The position numbers and the translations under genes were made by a program. Positions 1-16,329 of a DNA stretch of 64,000 bases are shown one piece after another; the first letter of the stretch is position 1; every line of letters starts with the position of its first letter. This stretch comes from Phlebiopsis flavidoalba. Taxonomy: Eukaryota; Basidiomycota; Agaricomycetes; Polyporales; Phanerochaetaceae. The stretch is taken from assembly GCA_035772785.1 (NCBI GenBank), contig JAOCPU010000013.1, positions 377,001-441,000 of the forward strand, in the 5' to 3' direction. The notes under the pieces were generated by a model that saw only the letters and a list, made by a program, of their open reading frames with translations, did not search any database and was not told the DNA's origin.

Positions 1-1798
1 TTCGTGTGGCCTGTGTTGGTACTTGACAAGCCGTCTTCCCAAAGATACTCGTACATGTAGCGTATCCATGATGTGGCGGTGAATTCGCAAGGCGGTGGCA
101 TGGGGTCTTTAACCTAGGGCCCCTTGCCGACATGATTGGACACTATTAAACATGAACTACGTCATGACTTCCGCCATAATGACACTGAAGTGTGTGCGAC
201 GGTCATGTCGGGGTAAACAGAAACTTACCTCGAGGATAGTACCGTACAGCCATGTTCAGGTGGGTTAAGAAATCCACCACTAGTCAGAATATTCTAAGTT
301 AACAATCCTTTTTTTCCGGACGCGTCACAGAAGGGAACGCACGACCGTGACACAGGCAAACCATTCATTCAGGATCTCTTGCCCCCGCCGGCAGGGCTGC
401 AACACAGCTTGTCCTTCAAGTTCCTGCCGAAACCGACGCACAGCGTCGACGTGTCATCGCAACAGCATCGATGTATGCGGTATGTCTAGGGGCGTGTCGG
501 CTACGAGCGCAGTGGCATGGGAGGGGGCAGAGTAGCGTTCCAAGTGATGTAGGCCTCGCGGTAGTCTGCCGAAGCTGATTATTGTTGTGTTCCTTCTGTG
601 GAACGTCTCCTGCGGGGCTTGAATGTACGCGTCTTAACCGCTTGCAATTACCGCGAGGATAGGTAGATTTCCAATGCGGAGTCTTACGACTGCAGAGAGA
701 GAGCCATATACTGACATGGGGTCAACAAGAATGCAGGACATGGTGCTCGTTCGGAATGTATTAATTTGGCGTCGTTCGTGTCATATCTCGTTTGGCAGGT
801 ATTCGTCAGGAGTCGTTCAAGGGTGTTGAAGTCAGGATGAAACAGCGTCACGTAGCAGATCTAGAGCCGAGCCATCGTTTACGTCCGGGCTCTCGATCGA
901 GGGGCCCCTGAGGCTAATTCAGCCACGCGATTATCTAGGCGATCATTTCATTATCTGTTCAGCGCCTAGATGAGATTGTCGGAATACGGGAGGTCTAGAA
1001 CTGCTCCTTGTCAATTTCCCCCGCTGGCTGACTGCAGCACAATCGCGACATTCGCTTCTGCCCAGGGGTGGGTCCACTGCTGCAAGCGCTGAATAATCAA
1101 ACCTCCCTGTCTGGTGGTGCATCACTGGTTTCTCGGGTCCTGCCCGAGGCTACGGACAGGTCACTGCTCGCGATCCGTTCAACCAAACTCCTATTGAAGA
1201 GTCATTATACAACGCTAATAGTTTGGTATCTACCTCTCCGATGCGTCTTGCGTGTGCTGAAGATATGAGATGGCCACAGCCTCAGTGTTCCAGTAGACTA
1301 GAGTACGGGGTCCTGGCAGCTTTCCCGGCGTCTGGACATTGAAAGCGCTGGATATGTTGATTTCAGCGCTCTGCAGCAGTGGACACCCCCCTGCTTCTGG
1401 GCCCCGAATAAAACCAGGGAATTCACGGCTATCCAACGGCTATGCGCAATGCGAAAATATTCTGCGCTTCCGCTGCTTCGTAAGACAAGACGCGACGCGT
1501 AACGCGTAGCTGGTACGCGGCTGCAAGTGAACGAGCAGTTTTCGCTGCGTATGAGGTCTCTTCGTTTGATTCAAGTCGTCTACAAGGCTTTTCCAGATCC
1601 TTCTCGCCAATACTTTCTCACCCACGGATGGAGATAATCTCTGCGTTTCTCAGGCCTTTGGTAAGACAGTCCTTATTCAGATCGGCGTGTCTTGGGGACG
1701 ACGGGGAGCTTCGGTAGCCGGCAGCGTGATTTTTGCTCAGTGCCAATCCGGGTGGCGTTGGCTCGATATTGCGTTTTGGCGCACTCTGATGGTGAGAG
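1..1798. other. No recognisable gene
   Basis: Only short, mutually overlapping open frames are present. None has a recognisable motif or a convincing exon-intron pattern. I see no tRNA, repeat array or transposon end. The last 100 bases lead into the DJ-1/Hsp31 promoter. Confidence 0.5.
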
Positions 1799-1806
1799 TA
1801 TATAAA
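1799..1806 (+). promoter_or_regulatory. TATA box of the DJ-1/Hsp31 gene
   Basis: TATATAAA lies about 94 bases upstream of the inferred ATG at 1900. The interval 1830-1895 is strongly pyrimidine-rich, as is common in the leaders of well-expressed fungal genes. Inferred from sequence only. Confidence 0.55.
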
Positions 1807-1899
1807 GCATCATGGTCTCTGGAAAATGCGTCATACTCTTCCCTCCTCCATCCAACCCTCATTCCAACCACCTTCACACTCTCCACGCGCGCACCCACA

Positions 1900-2863
1900 A
1901 TGGCCCCTCGTGTTCTCTTCGTTTTGACCTCTGCCGACAAGACTCTCACCGAAAGCAAACCGTAAGCACAATATATTATGAAGGTTAACACACAACATAT
2001 CTAAATTGTATATGAAGGGATGGGTACCTGCCTGCCTGAGGCTGCTCACCCATACTACAGTGCGTACATCGAGCCCTTCAGACGATAGACGATATATGCT
2101 CATCTCTCATACAGTCCTCGCACCCCATTGCCGAGATCGACTTCGCGGCGCCCGCAGGACCCAACCCACCCATCGACGAGGGTTCCGTCCAGGTACGTCC
2201 CTCTCTCCTCCTCCCCCCTCTTTCCTCACGTACCCCCGCAGATGTTCAAGGACGAAGACAGCGTCAAATTCCTCGCCGACGAGACCGTGAAAGCGAAGCT
2301 CGCAGGCGCAAAGAAGCTCGCGGACGTCTCGGCTGCGGACTACGACGCTGTGTTCTACGTCGGCGGGCACGGCACCCGTTGCTCGACGCGGACGCTCTGC
2401 CTCGGACCCCGTGAACGCGTGCGCCCTTGCGTCTGCGTTCTTCCAGGCGGGCAAAGGTCACGAGTGCGGTGTGCCATGGTCCTGCGTGAGTCCCCCTCAT
2501 CTTGTTTGTGATACTGAGGGTGCTGATTGGGTGTGCAGTTGCGCTTGTTGGTGCAGTCGACGCGCAGGCGATGTCGATCTTCAAGGGTCGCGAGGCGACG
2601 GGCTTCTCTAACTCTGTAGGAGAACCGCCCGTCGACAAGGTCAAGGAGATCCCGTTCCTTGCTCGAGACGCGCATTTCGGCGAGCTCGGCGGCAAGTACG
2701 TCAAGGCGGACGACTGGGCTGTAAGTGCCGATTTGTCTGGCTGTATGCGTGCGGATACTGAGATGTGTGCGGTCTAGGCGAAGGTCGTCGTCGATGGGAA
2801 CCTCATTACGGGCCAGAACCCGGCGTCGGCGGGCCCTATTGGCAAGGGGCGATCTCTCGGTAG
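1900..2863 (+). CDS. DJ-1/PfpI family protein, Hsp31-type (glyoxalase III / D-lactate dehydratase), frame-interrupted
   Basis: Hsp31-type DJ-1 proteins convert methylglyoxal to D-lactate without cofactor and act as stress chaperones in the cytosol. The start reads MAPRVLFVLTSADK at ATG 1900. Then follow, in changing frames, GWYLPEAAHPYY with the conserved Glu, FAAPAGPNPPID, YDAVFYVGGHG, the nucleophile elbow AVCHGPA at about 2460-2480, VDAQAMSIFKG, TGFSNSVGEPP and ITGQNPASAGPIGK. About 240 residues are accounted for, the usual length. Introns include about 1962-2015 and 2721-2777. Breaks I can place: an extra A at 2453-2455 just before the Cys elbow, one lost base near 2395, a tandem gcct duplication near 2035, and about two extra bases before the stop at 2861-2863. 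Catalytic Glu, Cys and His are all encoded. Codon third positions are GC-rich. The family call is firm; whether the gene is intact is not. Confidence 0.92.
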
Positions 2864-3202
2864 GCGTTGCAGAAGTAGAATGGTAATTTCAAATTAAAAG
2901 TGTATGCATAACGTGTAACAATATCTCATTCTTCCGTCATGAGAGGACAAGCCAACTAGTGTCTAGTGACAACAACTTCAGAATATGTCTGAGACATCCG
3001 AGGCTCTTGTATCATACACACCTGGGCACTTCGGAATGGATCTCAGAGACCCCCAGGTGCTGTCTCTTGCATTGCCAGTAACTCTGACGGTTGAATTTGT
3101 AGAGCCCCGGCGTCATACATCTAGGCATCTGTTTCTGTACGTATGCGGCGATTTCCCTCTTCTTCTTCTGGACGCGACCACTTGTCTTCCTTCAGCCTTC
3201 GT

Positions 3203-4170
3203 TCAGCTTCCGGGGGTAGGGGTTTGAAGGCGGGATAATGGAACATCTTTTTTCATCTGGACTGTAGAACGAAATAATGATGGATGTGCGGTAAAGAGAC
3301 CGAATAAGGCTCGGTCCAACTCCTTGAAGTCGAAGCCAAGACGTTTGTATGTAAGTCGAGGAGTATTGACGAGATGATATTTCAAAATCCAGGTGTGGGC
3401 GCTGGTCAATGTTTGGGGATCTGAGAACTCGAGTTCAAGCACGTGATCTCGACCGCTACATTGGAGCTTGATGCCTAATCCGCGAGAAGTGTCAGTGACA
3501 ATGAGGATGTTACTATGAACGTAGTAAGGCAGGAAATGGACGATCAAGCTCCTTGTTCACGCCGTAAGAACACCCGATAGCACCGGACCCTCTGAACTTT
3601 GAATATTGGTATGTTCAATAGATGCCTAGTCAATGAAGTACGCATATACTCACGTGCGCAGTTCGAGCGCACAATACAAACATTCGCATATCATCGAAAC
3701 ACAGTTTTCAAAGATAGCGTTGCATCTCCGCCATGTTATCCTCAGATAAAGAGAGCCAATACTGGGGTCGCCTGATATTTGCGTCGGAGACGTTAATCAA
3801 CGACCTCACAAAGGGCTCCAAAGTGGGTTTCCAGCCAGTCATGTCTCTGAGAGATAGACCCAGACGTGATGAGAATCGGCCGTTGCCGGTATATGTTTTT
3901 CTCTAATGTACCGGCAAATCTGCAGACAATGTCGAGTCTTGTGTGCAGAAGGGCATTGGCTTACACGCAAGTAGACGCCCCCAAGGGGATGGTTGTCGGA
4001 AAGGCCTTGCCAGTGACTATTGTCGGGCAGGTCAATATCGATCTGTTCTGATCTTGGATATGATGAAAGGAATATAACTGAGACCGCTTGGGAGTAAGGA
4101 ACACCTGATCAGCTTGGGCTTGAACCGAAACCATAAAGATCAGTCGGAAGGGGGAGGCGCAGCGGTGCAA
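3203..4170 (-). CDS. Unassigned coding-like exons
   Basis: The minus strand carries several stretches that look like real exons, although I cannot name the protein. A 114-codon frame at 3203-3547 contains GLGIKLQCSGRDHVLELEF and continues upstream through YGVNKELDRPF. A second stretch near 3715-3850 reads GWKPTLEPFVRSLINVSD then IRRPQYWLSLSEDNMAEM. A third near 3985-4060 reads DIDLPDNSHWQGLSDNHP. GT and AG boundaries can be placed between them, for example a donor near 3975 and a acceptor near 3930. I recognise no domain, signal peptide or membrane segment. Confidence 0.3.
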
Positions 4171-7100
4171 AGGAGGAGATGGTGAGGGGTACGCTGTAAT
4201 AGAGACCTACATCGGATCTAGTGGCCCATCAAGGGCCTGCTGGCCACAGATGTTTATCATCATCCACCAAAAAGGGCCTTCTAGAATCCTTCAAAGCCAG
4301 TGGACTATCCGAACGGCTTCGAGGTGACGAAAGAAGCGACACGGGAGGCTATAGTAAGAGAATGTTGTGCACCCAAAGCTCCGCAAGCCTCGGATAGGTC
4401 CTGGAATGAGATTATAGCTCCTGGATATAGGTGTGTCGCAAAGGCGGAAGTCCTTGGGGCAGAGGTTGTCAGAAACAAATATCGGCGATTATGTAAGATC
4501 AGGTGGCGCGCGTCCACTGTACGAGTAGAGTCGGACGCGTTTGAAAAGCGCAGGTCGGAGGAGGGCGCGCGAGGCACCAGTGCGGCAACACACAAGCGTG
4601 AGCAGTGTACGGGGGTTTTTGATTTTTGGGAAATCGCCTCGGAGAGTAATAAGAGTTTATGAGGATCGATGAGTTTTGGTCGTGGTCGCTTGGATGGCCA
4701 AGTCGTGAAGTACGCGGGCTGATGATTTCGGGCGGAAAGCTACCGACCAGGGACTCGCCCTGGAATGGTAGAGTTTCAAAGCTGCGACGTCAACCCGCGA
4801 CAGAAGTGAAAGACCATGGCCTGGGAAAATGATCGAGGAGCCAGCCTATGAGTTCACATTGCAGCTCTTTGAGCTCTCCGTCAACTGTAGATGTTGCGGA
4901 AGTCGTCATTGCTGAAAGACGCTCGTGCATCGGTACTGAATTCGGTCCTTGCTGGTCAAGATCCAGGGATTTTCTACAAAGGTCTAGATGAGGGCGTCTG
5001 ACTTTGAAAGAAGAAAATGAAGAGGATACACGTACGCGATAACGAGGAGCTACCCGTGGTATTGCAACTTGAAAGGTTTACCGCCCCACAGCTGTAATAT
5101 AACTATGACAGTGCGCCATCTATCGTAAGGATCCGAGAGAAGACTCTTCATACATTTGACTGTGAAGAGATTCGTCACTATTGATCGTCAAAACCGTGTT
5201 CAGTGCTACCATTCATGAAATAGCCAATGATAAACACTGGCCTTGCAAAGGAACTCGATACGGTGAGACTTGACGGCAAGTGAGTGTGAACGTTAGAGTC
5301 ATGATGATGCGCAATGCTATGAGGGAAATCTGCTATATTGGGCGCCGTGGTCGCTTCCAAATGCATCGCATCGATGGTATGAGCCCCAGGAAGACTGGTA
5401 CAAGCCTAGGATAAACCCTATACACGTTCCATCCATAGTATCCCGAGGTATAGCATACATGTCTCCTAACATACTAAAAAGTGCTTCCCGAAGGTTTGAG
5501 TCACGCTTCTGCTTCGAACAAGTGGCCCAGCCGTCACCAGTGTCTTCGGAGTCAAATCGACAGTGACAAGGTCATAAACATAGCCTCCAACTGACAGGTC
5601 TGCGCAATCACAGCCCTGTGGCTGTGGATAATGCTCGTACACGGGGACAGCTATCTTGTTCAAGACGTGCAGGTACTGTACCCCTTCGTAGATCATCAGC
5701 GATACACGCCACTATTGAATATCATGTGTGGTAGGCTCACCTGATCTCGACTTAGATACTGATCAGCTCATAGTTGTGTAGTTTGACTTGCAGCGCGCTC
5801 CTGCGCTGTGCATGCTGGGCATCTGTTCTTGCACATATGATAGAATTCGCTCTCGTCTTCTTCCTTGCGTCCTCCGAGCCTCCGCGTCGTATGGATGGTC
5901 TCCTGCCTCGCCGATCGGTTTCCCCTGTTTGAGAGCGAGAACCAGGCCCCTACCCGGTGTGCCAAACTCGATTATGCACCTGAGAATGACGATCCTCGTC
6001 GTGCCGCATATATTTCGGATTATGATCTGGTCCATCTGTTCTTATGAACTCGAACTCCGAGTGACTTTGAGAATGACCTAAGCTACGGACATAGCCGATA
6101 CGAAGCGGTGGACGTGGTTGAGTGTTTGGAGATGCCGAGAATCCAGGATGAGCGCTTGTGTGTTTCTAGGGTCTTAAAAACGTAGCAGCCGGATGCCTAA
6201 AACACCTACAATTGCAGGGTAATCAGCTGACGTAGTTAATCATGAGAGGTGATTGAAAGACCTTGACACTGCAATGAGACGTGTCGTAGTAGGGCTAGGG
6301 CCTTCCTCGTCACTACGTTGGCTATGTCAGTGACTTGTCCAGTTGATACGTAGGCGGAAACAACCTCGCCTACCCACGGGATGCATAAAAGAGCATCTAC
6401 ATGTATAGCGCGGCTACAAACCTGACCAAGACGCTGCATTTGCATAGCATCATTTTGCGATATAGAAAGGATATGTCGCCGTCGTGCACCGTTCGGCACT
6501 GGAGACGTTTTGCTATTGACCAGAAAGAAGTCCCCCCCCCCTCCTCCTCTCCTTTTTAAGGGGCGCTAGAGCAGTATCTTCTCTTGAAATTACGAAGAGA
6601 AATATCGATTTTGTTCAATAGGGGCATGGGCCTGCGAAGTAAACGTTGAGGTTGGTAGTATCACCAAAAAAGATCTTCCATTGGTCATTTACGGGTAAAT
6701 AGATGTTAACATCTCCTGTCTTGGATATGGATGACAGGAAGAGGCTGGTGTCTCTGGGGTTGGAGAACAGCTGCTCCGTGCCGGTGAAGGAATCAAGGTG
6801 GAGAGGAGGAAAGGGACGGGGCACGTCGTAGTGTAAGGCTCTTATTCCTGTGTTTTGAGAGCCTTTGGCATCTGTGTCGTGCATGTAGATGGATATCGAC
6901 TCGATGGGACGGGAAATAAATTTCCAGAGGTGTATGTGAGAATGTTATGCGTCCAACTTCGCTCCGAGACGACTTGAACAAGATATAGGCATCGCACGTG
7001 GGGCTGCAATACGGAAGTCGGATCGCCAGAATGTTGATTTCAGGTCGTCAACGAAAGGAGGCGGCGGGCATTCTTGTAGGAGTTAACCGTGATGGTCTCA

Positions 7101-8149
7101 AAGAGACGAGCCCTGCCGCAATACGTGTGCCCAGTGTCGACATACTAGCGTGCAGCTTTGCTCTCCGGGGGCAGCTTGCTCTCTTGATTTTTATTGTCGC
7201 TTGCCTCATGCATAGTCACACCCCGACCTCCTGGTAGTCAACGCTGCGACATCTAGGTGATGGAGGATGTGATGAATAATTTCTGGCGGAATATCGATGC
7301 CGAGGGAAAGGATGACTAGACGTGGAGCGTCGGTAGTCCATCTATAAAAGCTTGAAGTACGTTTAAGTTTGAACATCAAACCTTAACAAGAGACTGAACG
7401 TACACTGATTATCTGTGCGGGGTGAGTACTAAAATCAAACGGGAAGCCTATACAGCACCTATAGAACGCTTGAGTATCCTTCGCGATTCAGGAATCGAGT
7501 AAGTCCGGGACGCAGGAGCGAGGATTTAGACTTTGGTGGGATGATATGCGCCTCACGTTTACCTGCTGAACGTCACCAGGATAATTATACCTCATATCAT
7601 GTTTGTCATGAGTTTGTAGAAGGCTCTGCGTCAGTGGCTGATCAATCATGGTAGCGACGTGACGATTGATCTGAACTTGGTTTTGCTTACCTTTTCACAC
7701 TAAATAGCACTTCTTGGAGCGCAGATCACAGATTCACGTCGGTGTGTCCCCTAGAATGCAGTGAGCGCCCCGAGCGGGAAGAGCAAGTAGTCGTTCTCTG
7801 TGGGTAAGCTGAAGAGCTTGAATGGGAGCCATCTTGGCGCGCCACTCTCATATTGAAGAGAAATATGGGCAGTGCATCAAGACCACACGGGTCGAAACTC
7901 GAGGCTAACGATGATCATAGGGATGGCGCCGGTATGCAACTCTTGCGTGACACGAGGGTTATATCTCAGAGCCTGACTGGAGGGGCTTCGATACTGCCGC
8001 CTACACAAGCACATCTCGGTTGCCAGAAACCCTATACATCTGGTTTTCTTACTTATCCATGGAGTGGTATTCTGCGTAGAAAACCGCCTTGCTTTGACGC
8101 ATGGATTTGCTTGCAAGGAGAGGCCGCGTTAGTACAGGTCGTAAAAATA
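4171..8149. other. About 4 kb without an assignable gene
   Basis: Short frames occur on both strands. The more protein-like ones are on the minus strand at 5466-5696 (EHYPQPQGCDCADLSVGGY), 6615-6884 and about 7750-8116 (ISLQYESGAPRWLPFKLF). They do not join into anything I recognise. This may hold decayed or heavily frameshifted genes downstream of DBP8. I see no tRNA or long repeat. Confidence 0.4.
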
Positions 8150-10393
<2,244 letters not shown>

Positions 10394-10848
10394 GTCGTCG
10401 GGACTAATTGTTCGAGGAAAGGGAGCGGACTGGTGACACGAAGGGGGAAGAAATTGGTTATTATTCTTTAGGCGCTAACGAGAAAATCATGATGATACAG
10501 ACGCCCATGTAAAGTCGCGTACCAGAGCAGTCGCGTCGGGAGTCAACATCTGTCTATTGGATGATGCGTAATAACGAGAAGATACGGCGACGATATAAAT
10601 ATATGATATACATAGTAGAGTTACAGACATACAAGAGAACGAGAGCATAGCAGGGGATAAAAGGCGACAATTAAAACAACCATATAATACAACGAAGGCT
10701 AGACATGAAGATATAGCGAGGACCGAGCTTGGTGGAGTCTATAGGAAAGTGTCAATGCGTAGTCGTTTACGAGGATCCCTCAAAGGCACCGCTTGTGAGC
10801 TGCCGCAAACTGAGAGAAGTCGAAATACGATGCCATGAGGTCTTCGGG
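10394..10848. other. Intergenic, upstream of DBP8
   Basis: AT-rich interval with no convincing frame. It would hold the DBP8 promoter on the minus strand. I see no clear TATA box or repeat. Confidence 0.4.
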
Positions 10849-12302
10849 CTATGGACTCGGGTGCTGGAACGAGGTATTCGATGATGGATTGGCAGTGGCG
10901 CCGAGTGGAGCAAAATTGTAGATGTTGCCCATGCAGTAGAGCTGCATTGGGGTCGTTCCGCTCGAGGAAGGCTCGGAGTCTGGCGGTCCAGAGCGGACAG
11001 TGCTGATATTAGGAATCACAGGGCCGAAAGAACATCGGTCCCGTCGAGTCCAAGTGAGCTGTTTGCAAAGGAGGAGTGTTGTCGCACGCGTTAATTCGAG
11101 GGGGATGTGCGGTTGCATCGAGCGATTGAAAGTCTTGGCTCAGAGTTTTAGGACTCGGTAACACATAGACCTATGAGAGTACATACCTGATATGACGAAG
11201 AGCCCGGGAGCCAGCACTTCCAAAAGACGCGTCATGTGTGCTGGTAGTGAAGGCGAGTTGTTGACGAATTTGGCAGAGGAGAGAGAGACGACGTGAGTGC
11301 AAGCTGTTATTTGGGCTCAGACGAGACCTCAACGCTAGGAGGGGGGCGAGGGAGGGTACTGGACTCGCATAAGTAGGAGAGAGCATCCACGCGCCATCCG
11401 AGCTATCTGGGCAGCCAAGAGCTGTCGTCTCGTGCGCCCGTATGAGCTCTGTAAGGCGCTGAGTGGGAGACCACCGCGGGAGTAACAGTGGTATCGCGAG
11501 AGGCGAATCAATAGACACGACGCTCGCTCGCGGGTGGAGCAGTGGCATCGATTGTGAGCAGGGCTTCGAGCAGACGCCGACGGTGGCCAACCAGTGCGAG
11601 CATCTCCTCAGAAAGTAATGGTGGGGGCAGGGAGGGGGAGACGCACGATGGAATTAAGGACGAGGTTTCTGTCGGCGTCGTAGAAGGCGACAGGGGTAAC
11701 GACGCGACGAGACGTGCACCGAGAAGTCGTGGGATTACATACTGTGTCATGCCGTCGATCTTCACGTTTGTCCAGAGTCGCCCAAACGCGTCTCAAGGGC
11801 CCTCGGGCTTCTTGTTTGGTCGCGTTATTGTTGAGGGATGTGGGTAATCGGACCGTTGGCAGAGTCTTGGAATAAGTAAACGCACCTGAGGGATTTCTAT
11901 GGACGATCTTTATCCTCTCGTCAGTTCTTCCTCGATCATCTTCTTTGGTGGCCTCTCGGAGATCCAGATGGAAGGTCTTCGCGAGGAGTGAAAATTTGTG
12001 TAACGCTTGGGGGAAACTGAGCCGCGTTGCCGTCAATGCTGGACAAAACCTTAGGCCAGTTTCGCAGCAAGCCTCCTGATGTACTCAGGGAAGGCTGGAT
12101 TTATTTCCAGCGTTGATAAGACCACACACGCCGAATACAGTCTGACTTGTCTGCTGATGGTCGTCCATGCGCTACGGGCGATGATATTCTTGAGCACGTC
12201 TGCGGAATGAGATAAAAGAGAGCGATCTGCAGGAGTTAGTGAGGCCAGCGAGGAATATGGCACCGTGATGACGAGCTTCGACGGCATGAGAAACTGTTTC
12301 AT
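10849..12302 (-). CDS. Unassigned coding-like region, multi-exon
   Basis: Long minus-strand frames follow one another with frame switches, and their composition is protein-like. The order runs from FLMPSKLVITVPYSSLASL and YSACVVLSTLEINPAFPEY (12302-12051) through SLLAKTFHLDLREATKED (about 11990) and VKIDGMTQYVIPRLLGARL (about 11765). It goes on with EEMLALVGHRRRLLEALL (about 11610), to a Ser/Pro-rich tail ending near 10852. I recognise no catalytic or zinc-binding motif. A fungal-specific transcription-factor middle domain is a guess that I cannot support. The strand call rests on frame continuity only. Confidence 0.3.
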
Positions 12303-14128
12303 GTCTGAGCGATGGGATCCCCGCCCCCAAGGCGGCGGAAAAAGTCTCTGGGACGCGGGGCAATGTCCAACTCGTTTGAGGGGAAGGTCTGCGGTTGTTG
12401 GGACAGGGAAGATGGGACAAAGTTAGATGTGGTCCCGGTCGCCCAAATCGCTTTACCGAGGGAGTGGGTTGATAGATAGCCTGCCGTAGCGGAGTGACGC
12501 CCCGTGTGTGGAGGCCGGCGCTAGGGTACAATGAGAGTAAGGGTCCAGTGGTCGAGCTGCGAGAATGGACATTCAGTTAGGCAGAACATTGTGATGCTAG
12601 ACGACTACTCACTGTGGACGTGGCACGGCGTCGATGGGATCTGATGATATATAAGGCCCAGACATTTAAGATGTAGTGAGACAGGGTTTGGAGGATATCG
12701 GTACATCCTTGTGGGGAGACCCACTGTGAAGGTTGGACGGAGCTTTCGCTATAGTCTCCGTCGGTGATGTTCTTTATGATTTAGCATTTACATAAACAGT
12801 CAGGGCCGAACTTCGGAGGGGCGCGTCTCCGAGGCGCGGTTGAGCCAAAGAAGACGTCAATTCTCGAACAATCATGAGACGGACGACGGCCAAGTTGTTA
12901 GGAAGTGTACATCGGGTGAACACTCGCCACTTCCGACAAAAATGAAAAGGCGTACACCTCGCTCGTTCACTCAGGGCCAGGACCACAAAAAAAAAAATGT
13001 TTTGTTGGTTTTTATCGTGATCCCCCTGGCGAACGGTTTTGAAATTGTCTAAGAGATCCCTCAACGGCCAGTGCGCGTGTAGGGCTATGCACACAATGGG
13101 ACTCGCAGTCCTCTCTGCACCACCAGGGACAATAGAATGTCAAGTTAGAGTTCTCAGAGACTCTGCCTAAAGACCGACCACAGTGCCGGTCAAAATCAGA
13201 CGGCAATGAATCGAAGACGGATAATAGATATATTTGTATTTTTTCTTTTTGCCATCGTAAAAATTTTCATCTTCAGCCACCGATTTATTCCGGAAGCACG
13301 ACGTGAAGAACCATTACGATGGCCACTGAACTTCCACCGCTTTTTAGGAGTGAGTGTATACCATAGAGGCAAAATCTACTCCGCCACAGAGATTTTTGTA
13401 TTAGAGGTGTATAACATGCACTGTGGACTATTCACGTTTAGTGTTTTTTTTGCACCCCCCCACACACCTCATAGGGTGATGCGGCCGAAATCGATGAAGG
13501 TGTAGGCCGGAAGGCCGACATTTCACACAGCTTTGTATTTTTGATCCTCCTCGCAGACGTAAGGCGGCATCATGTATCAGGATGCAACGTTAAACATGAG
13601 TGAGGATGGAATAACTTTTACGATTTCTCTGTGGAGAGGGGTAGGAGACGACCCCAGAGATCGACCCACTAGACAATAATTATGAGCATATTGCGATCGA
13701 ATCTCTGGCATTGGACAGTACGATGTGGTGTGTAGAGGATCACCTGTCCCACACTCCTCCAGCGGCGCATCGAGAGCTATGAGGGCACTGGTCGTGACGA
13801 TTTGTGTTCGCTCATCGAGATAAGCCCAGTAGCCTGAAAGCGACGTCGTTTCATTACTACAAACTCGTAACTGTTGGCTCGACTCAACACGAAGGGTGGA
13901 CCCACAGAAATACATCAGGAATACGTATCGAGAGTCGCCGAGCCGCGCTCTAACGAAGCAAAGCCATTATACCCACGGTGAGCCAAGGAAATCGGATTTT
14001 CACTCCCAGTGGCATCTGCTGCGCATAGGTAGTAAGGCCAAATCGATATGTAATATACTAGCATAGTGACGTACATGGCCGGAGCTCTCTAAACCCCAGA
14101 ACAACTTCACAAGACAGGTAGCAAATTA
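12303..14128. other. No assignable gene downstream of SUA5
   Basis: Minus-strand frames at 12774-13094 and 13577-13915 reach 106 and 112 codons. They show no recognisable motif and could be chance. An A-run at about 12988-12998 and a C-run near 13456 are present. Nothing else is supported. Confidence 0.35.
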
Positions 14129-15494
<1,366 letters not shown>

Positions 15495-15696
15495 AGTCGT
15501 GTATCTAGACAAAGGTATTCGTGAGGATCGTTAGAAGGACTGAGAGCTGAGATAGCATCCCAGATTTTTTTCCGAGTCAGTGGTCGTTACTGAGCCATCT
15601 TCACGCGCGTCCCAAATGAGGTAATCGATCGGGCCCGTATCTATGAAGGCTGTTCTTGGACAAAAATCGAAAATGCGTTTGTATTTATGGGCGCTT

Positions 15697-15810
15697 CACA
15701 AAAATTCCACAATGATCCACGACATGTCACAATATCTCATGACTTATCACAGGTTATCATGATGCGCCATGACATTCCACAACTGTGCACAACCGCTCAC
15801 TAGTATGCAC
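15697..15810 (+). repeat. Left array: CAY every 10 bp, 12 units
   Basis: CAC or CAT recurs at 15697, then at 15708 and every 10 bases to 15808 without a miss. That is eleven units in exact 10-bp phase plus one at 11 bp. Units share the loose form RANNNNYCAY, for example AATATCTCAT and GACATTCCAC. Intervening bases vary, so this is a phased motif array, not a simple satellite. Confidence 0.85.
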
Positions 15811-16226
15811 TGTGGTCCCTGACCATAATTCTCCACAGAGACTCACAACTACGATTTCTCTAATCGGCACTGCGTGGCTTTGGTCAACAGAGAGAAACTA
15901 ACACCCGGACTTATCCGGTAAGCTTGGGTAACTGACAAGTAAGTATTGAGATAACCTGATTTTGACCGCAAGTAATGACAGCCAACACCACGCGTTGAGA
16001 TTATACAGCACTTCAGTCTGATGCATTATGCTATAGCAAACATTGACAGATGTCATGTTTGGAGCTCCCCGTAGCAATACTTATTACTCAGAACAAGTCA
16101 GTACACCAGATACTTATCAGAGAGCCGCATTATAATACTGATTGTGGGTGACTTGCGAGACCCCGATTCATTATAGTAAGCCTCTAATATACCACATCAC
16201 ATCATAGAGTCTCACAACCTGCCATA

Positions 16227-16329
16227 ATGGGTGTTCATGACAGCTTGTGGTAAGTTGTGGACATTTGTGCGCCACTGTGGAAGATTGTGAGAATTCATGA
16301 GTATTTATGAGATATTGTGAACAGGTATG
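16227..16329 (-). repeat. Right array: the same 10-bp motif inverted, 11 units
   Basis: GTG or ATG (the complement of CAY) recurs at 16227 and every 10 bases to 16327, eleven units with no miss. On the minus strand units such as AATATCTCAT and AATCTTCCAC match the left array; AATATCTCAT is identical in both arms. The arrays therefore face each other across about 416 bp. Confidence 0.85.

Noticed and set aside
15697..16329. CRISPR-like or simple-satellite interpretation of the phased arrays
   Set aside because: Units are 10 bp with only three near-fixed bases, there are no spacers, and the two arrays are inverted. The host is eukaryotic.
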